A DNA stretch of 64,000 nt from Tipula vernalis. Its lineage: Eukaryota > Arthropoda > Insecta > Diptera > Tipulidae. Location of the stretch: the NCBI GenBank assembly GCA_958295665.1, contig OY282558.1, forward strand, positions 185,482,015-185,546,014, in the 5' to 3' direction. The stretch's first letter is position 1; each line of letters begins with the position of its first letter. The notes beneath the pieces are model-generated. The model made no database searches. It was not told where the DNA came from and saw only the letters and a program-made list of their open reading frames with translations. Below, one piece after another: positions 55,759 to 64,000 of this stretch. The position numbers were made by a program, and so were the translations under genes.

Positions 55759-57013
55759 TCACACCAAGATCGGGAATGAACTCTTGTACAGCTGATATTG
55801 GTGAAAAAGTAGTGAGCGTATACGATTAAAAGAAATAGTCTTACAATATCTCACGTTCAGAGCTAGTCTATTGTTAATAGACCAACTGCTAAATCTGTTT
55901 AAGTACTCCTGCAACTTTACGCAATCAGACAAACTAGTAACCCGGGCGAAAATTTTCATGTCATTTGCGAAGAGCATACAGTTAACAAACTCAAAGCATT
56001 GCACCACATCGTTGATAAACAATGAAAACAACAATGGGCCAATGTGACTTTCTTGAGGCACGGCAGATGGCACACAAAACAATTGGGAGTAAGAACCGAA
56101 CGGAATGTCAATGATCAGTGAGGTAGGAACCCAACCATTTAATAGGAATGAACTGACAATTTAGACTCTCTAACTTACTAATAAGAATAGAGTGGTCAAT
56201 CATATCAAAGGCCTTGGCGAAATCTGTATAAACAACGTCAAGCAATCAATTGTGCAGGAGAAATGAAGTTTTTAGTATGGAACAACAAGATTCTATGAAC
56301 CATAGACTCAAACACAAACAATTACAACAATTACTCACGACGAAGGCTTTCATTAAATATGAAGGTAATCGGAAGAGTCAATCTCTCAGCACAACACCTA
56401 AACAAAATCGGTGGAAAGACATCATAACCCACTCCCTTTCCAACCTCGAGCTGGAGCAAGCAATCCCGAACTTCTTCCTCGGTAAACTTGAAAATATTAA
56501 ATTGATCGAAGCTGGGCAAAGCTGGAGACACGATAGCGGGCGACAGAACAAGTTTGCAAACCGACGCAAAAAAATTTGCAAATAGATTACAGATGTCCAA
56601 GGGCTGACTAGCGAAGGAGCTCTATTTTATCTATAGCTCTATTGTATCTATGCTCTATAGTATTTAACTCCATGTAATCTACATATACAAGGAATGAAGC
56701 TGTTGAATGTGCTTTTCGATACCATATGCGAGAAGATCATTGAACCTTAACTTCATACAGTTCAAATTTCCACCGCGTTGTAAAAAGTTCCAGTCAGAAA
56801 TGCTGAAAAATTCGTTTAAGGATGTGAAGTCGGCTTTTCTACGGCTTTATTTTTCTCTTCTTTTCTCCCACAACCAGTGAAGTCCGGACACACAGAAATC
56901 TCGGCATTCATAACATCATTAGTAAATAACAGATCAAGGAATTTCCCCTGACTGTTACTAATACGGTTGAGCTGAGTAGTTGAGATGACAACAAAGTAAT
57001 TGATGGTAGCTAA
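55759..57013 (-). pseudogene. Non-LTR retrotransposon copy C, RT side
   Basis: The minus-strand reading from 57000 gives STTQLNRISNSQGKFLDLLF (end of endonuclease). From 56600 RT begins: FKFTEEEVRDCLLQLEVGKG, GYDVFPPILFRC, then AKAFDMIDHSILISKLESLN, a VPQESHIGPLLFSLFINDVV block and CMLFANDMKIFARV. The catalytic motif reads FAND instead of FADD. Frame changes and stops separate the blocks. The upstream part continues at 62500 beyond the CACTA-like insertion. Confidence 0.8.
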
Positions 57014-57744
57014 CCCAAGCAACAAAATAGGGAATTTATACCAGCGTTTGGTGTAATATGTGCTATTTAAGTCGAATTTACGTAATTTTTGGGTTATTTT
57101 TCTACTATGAAGTAGTTTCTCCATATTTGTAAAATATTAGGGAAATTTTCCGAAAATTCTCCTTCGTGTTTCTACATTAAACCGGAGTTTCCCTTATAGG
57201 AAAATATTAAGAAAATGTATACTAATTTACACCAGCTAAGTGTGCTTAAAGTTGAAATGTGTTTATTGTTGAAAATAGGGTTTTAAATAGGACGAATTTT
57301 CCTCGGATTCTACCTATTCTCTCCTTTAAAGATAATATTTCTTTTAGATATAATTTATCACTAATAAGAGGATATTTTCTCAAACAAAATTTTCCCAATT
57401 TTCGACCTTCAGAAGTATTATCCATTACAGACGACAAATAAGGATTTTTACCTATATTTTAACCAATTTTTCTACCGTAGGCTCAGAGTTTCTTTAAATC
57501 AAAAATAGGTATAAATCTATTTTATACAATTCACTCTAAAGAGGTAAATCACCTAAAAATTGCACCTACAAGACGAATTTTCGAATAGGTGGCAATTACA
57601 TTTTTCTTTATAGTTGAAAATAAGTAAAAATGACCAAATCAAGACATTTGGGAATTGAATTGTATTATTACATCACCGCATCATAAATCATTTTTTGTTG
57701 AAGCAGTTCAGCTCATTTCGTGTTTCGAACGTATATATTTAAAA
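57014..57744. repeat. Left subterminal region of the CACTA-like element
   Basis: This is dense in short words TACCTAT, TAGGT, AATTTTCC and their complements, in both orientations. It is non-coding and probably holds transposase-binding sites and the transposase promoter. Confidence 0.6.
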
Positions 57745-60001
57745 ATGAATACAAACCGGACTAATAAAAAACAAAAACCTTATCGATATTCGTCAAGTTA
57801 TTTTAGAAAAGTAAATTATTATAAAAATAAAGATTTAGGATCACGCAATCCTTCAAATTTTACTTTACATGTGGCTACCTCATCACAAATAGTAGCACGG
57901 TCGGGTTCAGTGAGAAATGAAAACCCTTCACCTTCTACGAATGAATTGTCGTTTTTAAATGGGGCTGCATCATGCTCATCAATTGCATTACCTACAGATG
58001 CAGGAAAAGCCATTTATGAGGATGTTGATTTTGATGATGAAATTCATGACAATATTTATCACGAAGAAGACGTTTATAGTAAATCGGAAGAGGAGGACAT
58101 TTCTAATAAAATCAATTTCCAACAAAAGTTAAGGCATTGGGCTTTAGTTAACAAGTGTACACATATGTCAATTACTGGTTTATTAAAAATATTAAAAGCC
58201 CATGGACATTCGGAACTGCCAAGCAATAGTAGAACGCTTTTAGAAACTCCAGCTAAAATTTATATTATTGATATGGGAAGCGGACAATATTGGTATTATG
58301 GCATAAAGGATAATTTGAAAACAATGCTCTGTGATGTCAAAAATTCGATGACGATTAGTGTGATAATCAATGTTGATGGAATATCGCCATTCCAAAGTTC
58401 TATGTATGAATTTTGGCCAATTTTATTTAGAATTAGAAATAAGCCACTTTTAAAACCGATGGCTGCTGCCTTATATTACGGGGTTGGAAAACCACCTTTG
58501 GAAGCCTATCTTATGCCTTTTGTGAATGAATTGAATGAATTGTTGATATCTGGGATTTATATAAATGGCCATAAAATAAATCTGAATATACATTGTTTCG
58601 TTTGCGATAAGTTTCCTTAAAGGTTAAGTAGAAGATTAGTAATTTATTTTATTAACATTAATAATAACCCTATAATTTATTGTAACCTAGGTGTTGTTGG
58701 TGCCAATTCAGAAAACGGCGCTTGTATAAAATGTACAGTTGAAGGTATTTGGGATAAAGGAGGCCGTCACATAAGTTATCCTATTTTTAATTGCAAATCC
58801 AGAACAAACGAAAGCTTTAGAAACGGAATTGATGAAGATCACCATAAAGAAGTTACACCATTAACAAAATTGCCAATTGAGATAGATCTGGTAAAATGTT
58901 TTGTTGTCTCTGACTCTTTACATTTATTTGATTTAGGTATATACTACAAATATAATATTAAACACACAAAGTCAATTAAAATTTTTGGATTATTTATTAT
59001 TTCAAGGAATCATGAGGAAATGCTTGTTTGGTTGGTGTAATGGAAGTTACAATTTTCGAAAAAAACTTTCACCATCTGCAAAAATTACGCTAACGTGCTT
59101 GTTAGAAGACTGTAATAAAATGAAACCTACAGAAATTAATCGCGCTATAAGAGGCTTAAAATGTTTGAAATGTTGGAAAGGTTCGGAGTACCGTACTATG
59201 CTGCTTTATCTTGGGCCTGTAGTTTTAAAAGATATCCTGTCGAAAGATTCTTATAATCATTTTTTGACATTGTCTTGTGCTGTTACTATTCTATCGTGCC
59301 AGGAACATCTACAATATATTGATCTAGCTGAAAAATTGCTGAATGATTATTTAGAAGGGTTTATTAAACTTTATGGAATTGATTCAGTTAGCAGTAACGT
59401 TCACAACCTGTGTCATGTCATTGATGATGTAAAGAATTTCGGATCACTACCTGAAATCAGTGCCTACCCTTTCGAAAATTTTCTTGGTCACCTCAAGGCA
59501 TTAGTTCGTAGTGGCAATAAGCCTTTACAACAGGTAGCAATTCGAATCATAGAGTTATCTAAAATAAATAATAATTATAATAATCTGTCGAGTGAGCTGC
59601 CAACAATTTATTGTAAAGATGAAGTTGATTAAATTCATGAAGAGTCTAACTGTAAAAATGTGTATCGGAAAGTATGTATTGGAGAATGTTACATGCTAAC
59701 TGATAATGCAAAGGATAAATGGTTCCTTACAATACAGCGAGATATAGTTTCTATGAAAAATGCAACTTACTTGAACAATAAGTTATACATTTATGGTGCT
59801 GCTGTGAAAAATAGATCTAATTTCTTTACAGAACCATTTGATTCATCGAATTTGAATATTTACTCATGTAAAGAAACTTATGGCAAAATGAAGTTGTACA
59901 ACGTCAATGAAATTAAATGTAAAATGTTTTGTTTAAAATATCGCTCTGAACTAATTTTTTTTCCATTGATTCATACTCTAGATGTTAAAATCAGATCCTA
60001 A
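57745..60001 (+). pseudogene. CACTA-like transposase (three exons, two stop codons)
   Basis: The ATG at 57745 (MNTNRTNKKQKPYRYSSSYF) is preferred over one further up because it starts the basic N-terminus usual in this family. Exon 1 runs to about 58627 with FRIRNKPLLKPMAAALYYG and FVCDKFP, then a TAA at 58618-58620. Exon 2 (58691-58936) has GACIKCTVEGIWDKGGRHIS and FVVSDSLHLFDL. The intron GTATAT...TTCAAG joins in frame to exon 3 (59007-60001): GIMRKCLFGW, NVHNLCHVIDDVKNFGSL and SAYPFENFLGHLK. A TAA at 59630-59632 is read past to IKCKMFCLKYRS..FFPLIHTL. It resembles Tnp_2/DUF4218-type proteins. Confidence 0.75.
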
Positions 60002-60157
60002 ATAAATAAAAAATTACGAACTAAATTGTATTCCAGTTTTATTTCAGTTCTTTGGAAAAAGAATTATTAAATAAAAATCACAAATTCAAAATATTAAAAA
60101 AAATAAAAATATAAAAGTATATTTTTCAATCACAGATAAATAGTAGATTATTTTAGC

Positions 60158-61503
60158 TTAATTGTCTTCATCGGCATCGTACGATTGACTACTAGCATCA
60201 TATCCATCTTCAGCATTCCCGTCATTTTTGGAGTTCGAAGGTTCAATACTGCTAACATTTGTTATCATTGGATTTGTTTTTTGATTTTTCTTACATTCGG
60301 CCGCATTTCGTTTATTCGAGTGTTTCAATACTTTCTCTCGAAACAATTTTTCAGTCTCTATTTGACTCCAGCGATTATCTGCCTTCATTAAAACTGAATT
60401 AATTACATTGAGGACGTTTTCAAAAGTTAGAAATGCAACCTTTTCGTTGCAGTTCGCCGAACGAGAAATTCCCGTCCAAGATGTAAGTGTTAGTAACTGT
60501 TTTGTAAAAATTATTTCCGATATTAATTTCACTCCCACTTTATCTCCTCTTTGGAGGCCATCTACTTTACAAATTGTCGATAAATAATGAGTAATATATG
60601 TTTTGTATTGCGGGTTACTCGCTATTTCAATATTAAAATTTTTTAAATCGGCAACCGTATTTAAGGGAAATTTATATTTTTCACCCAAGTCTTCCTTGTT
60701 GCTGCCTCTCAATTCCTCTACATCAGTTTTCCTAGTTTCACCGTTATTCATCAAAAACTTTTCTATCCGTTCTAATATGACTCTTTGTGATACCATCTGA
60801 CTTTGTAGTCTATCGAATTTGTCATTCAAATCGTTATGACGTTTATTGCAGCCTTGGAAAAATAATTATTTAGATGTTAAATGTTATAGATATGCATCAG
60901 TTAAATTAATAAATATAATAATTACTTTCGGAACAGCTAGGGTTAGATATGAAGCAGCCATCCTCAATTACTATCACCTGATCAGAATTTTCTGGGAAAC
61001 ACATGTTTGGTGAATTGGTGCTACTGCTAGCTTCTAAATTACTCGATACTGTTTCAAACGCTTCTCGATGAAAATATGAATTATAATTTTCCGATGTACC
61101 ACCCTTTTTGAATTCTTGAGTCACCTTTTTTTGCACTGAATGTTGAATACTGTAAAATTTAATTATTTTTAATTGTATTTTGTGTAGCAAAATATTAATT
61201 TACTTACTTTGCTTCGTCCTCGGTAGTATTTGCTATACTATATTGTTCTTCAAACAATAATCCCTCCTCGAATGTATTTATGTTACATTGTTTGATAACG
61301 CAGCGACTTTTGCCCCACTCTCCAAACACAGGTTCACTATTGCAATCTTTTTGTAATGCGTTTAAGTTTTTGTTTAGCCAAAACAAGTACCCATCTAATA
61401 CCCATTTGTTTGGTACTACACTGTACTCCTTAATAATTACGGTACCTCGCTTTTTTAAAGTTTCTACTAACAAGAAATTATTATTTGTTGTGTTCTCCTC
61501 CAT
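60158..61503 (-). CDS. DUF4806-type accessory protein of the CACTA-like element
   Basis: Three exons: 61503-61208, 61149-60926 and 60852-60158. Introns start GTAAGT and GTAATT and end TTTTACAG and TTCCAAG. The joins keep the frame and give 404 residues without a stop. Exon 1 (MEENTTNNNFLLVETLKKRG) has a KEYSVVPNKWVLDGYLFW stretch. Exon 2 is Ser-rich and probably disordered. Exon 3 has a coiled-coil-like start (LNDKFDRLQSQMVSQRVILE) and then the DUF4806-like domain: FPLNTVADLKNFNIEIASNP, LSTICKV, TLTSWTGISR and AFLTFENVLNVINSVL. An acidic tail ends it. Such proteins accompany insect transposons of this type; their role is unknown, perhaps DNA binding or transposase partnering. Confidence 0.8.
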
Positions 61504-61559
61504 GGTTGGTTATGCAATGTAAAGAAACTGATGCAAAGCAAATGACAATGTAAAAATAT

Positions 61560-62499
61560 AAACAAGAACGGCTAACTATACACAAAACGAAATTGAGCCG
61601 AACAACATAAAAATTTAAGTCGGAACTAATTTTTCGACTTAATAGTAAGTTTTTACCTAAATAGGTAGAATTGGAATTTGGTAACGAAATTTAAAATGGA
61701 GTGAAAGGTAGAAATTCCTTAAATAAGGAATTTCGTCTTAAAATAGGTAATTTCGTTTAAAGCAGATAGACATTTTCTCGTTAAAGTCGAATAATTAAGT
61801 TATTATGGAGAATAAAGACGATTTTCAAATGTTCGCCATTTATTTGGTTTTATTAATGAATGACCACAGACATTTTACTAACTAAATGTCAAAAAAAAAA
61901 TTTATTTCATAATCATCAAAAAAATTAGTTCTCCAAATATTAAATATTTTTTAAGGGCGTTGTAATTTTTCGAGGTAGAAACTGCGTTTTTATCGAAAAT
62001 AATACGAAGGCATTAAAATTTATTATTGGAAATCGATTTATCAGATAATATGATAAAGTTATTTTTCTAATTATACATTATTATTTATCATATTTTATTA
62101 TTACCATTTTATGTTTAACTTTTACTTTATAATAAAATAATATTTTACCAAATTGGGAGAATGATAATTATATACGTAATTATCCCAATTTGGTGAAATT
62201 TATTATTTGATTAGTCAACAGAATGATAATAGGTCGAAAATGTGGGAATTTAAACTAATATTTTAGGTCGAATGGACGTAGAATTCACCAAAAATAGGTA
62301 GAAGTGGAAAGTCGAATAATACTTAAATAGCACAATTTAGGTGTAATTTTACGTTGAATCGACGTCGAAAAATTCTCCAATTATGTCGATTCGACGTCGA
62401 TTCCACGTAATATTACACTTATTTTTTAAGGGTTTTTCAACTCCATAGACGAATTTTAAGTTGAAATCTACTTATATTCGACCTACTCTGTTGCTTGGG
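61560..62499. repeat. Right subterminal region of the CACTA-like element
   Basis: Words TAGGTAGAA, AATAGGTA and GAATTTCG alternate in both orientations. A hairpin pairs ACCAAATTGGGA (62147-62158) with TCCCAATTTGGT (62183-62194). At 62340-62410 the words GAATCGACGTCGA and TCGATTCGACGTCGATTC form further inverted repeats. Non-coding. Confidence 0.65.
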
Positions 62500-63160
62500 A
62501 ATGCCCTCTCATCGATAGAAGATGAAGCAAATACGCCGTCCATATCGTCCAATGTTATATGTTGGTCATCACAATGATAAGTTGGTCGCTAAGATGAAGT
62601 AGAGGCATAACAACTGAGTCGATGAAGTTAGTAAACATGTTATCGTAATCCAAGTTCAATCTGTAAGGTATTATTGGCCAATCTGATTAGGTTAGGATGA
62701 CAGCCAATCACATCATCACTGGTGCCAAAGTCATATCTATCCTTTCTATGAACGACTTAATCAGATGGGAAGTATTCTTCGGAGAACATATTTATAGTAA
62801 GCCAGGTCTCGCTGATTATTATGACGTCACAATCGTTGTCAAGCACGCCTAAACGAAAAACTTTCGCTTTACCGCGAATACTGGAGGCGTTGTAGTAGTG
62901 AATCGAGGTAAAATCGTTGATTTTCACTTTGTCTTCACTTTGTCAGCAGTCTTCTAGTTTACTTTGAATGTAGCCAACAAGCATTTCAGGTGAAACGGGT
63001 GGGTCGATTCCGCTTACATACAAATATTTTTTATTGTTGGCAGGAATAACGGCAGGTTTAATTGAATCAACGGGATCACCTGTACCAATAACACTTTGGG
63101 TATGGTTCCGAGAATTAATGATAGTACCAGGACCAGAGTCTATTTCAGCAATATATGTAT
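62500..63160 (-). pseudogene. Non-LTR copy C: ORF1 end and endonuclease start
   Basis: The minus-strand reading from about 63145 gives DSGPGTIINSRNHTQSVIGT, then KKYLYVSGIDPPVSPEMLVG and YIQSKLED, matching the ORF1 end of copy B (KKFLYISRFDPSVTS). The endonuclease starts with IHYYNASSIRGKAKVFRLGV and DVIIISETWLTINMFSEEYF. At the CACTA-like border it reads LDDMDGVFASSSIDERAL, which continues in frame at 57011. ORF1 and ORF2 are therefore from one element. Confidence 0.8.
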
Positions 63161-64000
63161 GTTTAAAAAAATTGCAAAGTTATTAAATTCTGTGAAATTT
63201 AAAGTTTATGACAATTTAATCCGTTTGGCAACGTAGCCAGGTAAACAACTTTGCAATCTGGAAAAAATGTGCGGATTTTTTTTTTTAACTGTTTAAAATA
63301 ATTAAAAATCAGACAGCTTTTCAATTCTGCGAAATGTAGCAAGGTTCAACGCAATTGGATACTCTTGGTCAATGAGATAAATAAATAGATAGTCCAGCCA
63401 ACCTAAAATGGCGGTTTCAAAACAAACAAAAAATTCATGAATACAAATTCCAATTGAAAAATTAATAACTTAACAGTGTATTTTTGTTCTTTAAGAGGCG
63501 AGTTCGGCATCTAAGGCATAGACTTTTATTTTCATCTTGAAATCAACATCTACAGGGAAAATCAGAAAGTTAAACCTATAAAGAAATTCTATTCTCCTGC
63601 TATTCAAAATTTACGACACAATTAGCCGGAAACGGGAATCAACTGTACAATAATTCCATCGGCCGATCAGAAAATTGGGAATATCTCGCTAGTCGTATAG
63701 TTTGTATCAACTTTAGATATTAAATTTTAGATTAGAGTATTTAAACGATCGCTAATTTTTGACGATATTTTTATTAAATAAAAAATATTGCCTTTGTTGT
63801 TGTTCAGATTTGTTCCAAAAATTGTTTTAAATTAGAAGGGTCCATATAATAGTCGCCGTACTCTTGTTTAGCATAAAAATGTTTCGTGAAATAAAAACGA
63901 GGGGAAAATTATTACACCAACGTTTGTTAAGGGTGAAATTCGGAGGATATGGATAAATTATCCCAATTTGAAGAAATGGAAAATTTGAAACGGATATCTG
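63161..64000. other. AT-rich sequence without recognised genes
   Basis: It may include the upstream part of ORF1 of copy C, but no zinc finger was found. No other feature is supported up to the window end. Confidence 0.35.

Larger units (their letters stand above)
57014..62499. mobile_element. CACTA-like (CMC) transposon with two convergent genes
   Basis: The ends CCCAAGCAACA (57014-57024) and TGTTGCTTGGG (62489-62499) are exact inverts, and the flanks show a 2-bp AA duplication. Excision restores the endonuclease reading of non-LTR copy C (ERAL|ATINYF). Inside are a transposase gene (+) and a DUF4806-type gene (-) meeting tail to tail, with 150 bp between their stops. Both ends carry long stretches rich in TAGGT/ACCTA words. 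The transposase type, 2-bp duplication and subterminal repeats fit the CMC group, although the tip is not the usual CACTA. Confidence 0.85.

Noticed and set aside
57655..57744. Earlier Met as the start of the CACTA-like transposase
   Set aside because: The stretch before 57745 is hydrophobic and Cys/His-containing and falls in subterminal sequence; the basic MNTNRTNKKQK start fits the family better.

Overview
This is an AT-rich eukaryotic, almost certainly insect, genomic window made up mostly of transposable-element remains stacked inside one another. Every recognisable coding block but two is a transposon gene: a captured cullin fragment, and one possible host exon at 17270-17323. The organism looks like a fly (moderate confidence). 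The reasons are the Loa-type non-LTR element with a DUF4780-like ORF1 and an (AACCT)n tail, many mariner/Tc1 relics, TATG/TACA microsatellites, and short introns of about 55-75 nt inside the transposon genes. I saw no rRNA, tRNA, CRISPR array or bacterial gene organisation.

Layout. 0.2-1.8 kb: decayed PHD/EN/RT non-LTR copy A (minus). 3.2-3.5 kb: MITE. 4.2-5.0 kb: Tc1 relic. 7.07-11.45 kb: PIF/Harbinger element (Myb/SANT gene plus, transposase minus) split by a hAT element at 7578-9515. 11.8-15.4 kb: irritans-type mariner interrupted by an inverted short-repeat array and by a palindromic element that carries another palindrome. 15.2-18.2 kb: intron-like unique sequence with one possible exon. 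18.2-21.0 kb: deleted mariner-like copy abutting non-LTR copy B. 22.1-22.3 kb: MITE.

24.28-41.13 kb is the centrepiece. Non-LTR copy D is split by a 14.86-kb BEL/Pao retrotransposon (24810-39665, GATCA target duplication). The BEL is itself interrupted by an unclassified TIR transposon (26342-30992, TGA duplication) carrying a transposase-like gene and a CUL2-like fragment with its intron. It is also interrupted by a nearly intact Loa-like retrotransposon (33108-38754, 12-bp duplication).

41.1-43.2 kb: Helitron relic. 43.8-44.0 kb: hairpin element. 45.8-48.5 kb: TIR-bounded block with nested MITEs and a satellite-like repeat. 48.6-49.2 kb: second copy of the deleted mariner-like element. 51.0-52.5 kb: other relics. 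52.5-55.76 kb: Ty3/Gypsy element. 55.76-63.16 kb: non-LTR copy C, split by a 5.49-kb CACTA-like element (57014-62499). That element has a three-exon transposase with two stops and a convergent, fully open three-exon DUF4806-type gene.

The genes do not form a host pathway. Their relationships are those of nested mobile elements, and several insertion boundaries can be read to the base because removing the insertion restores the interrupted reading frame.
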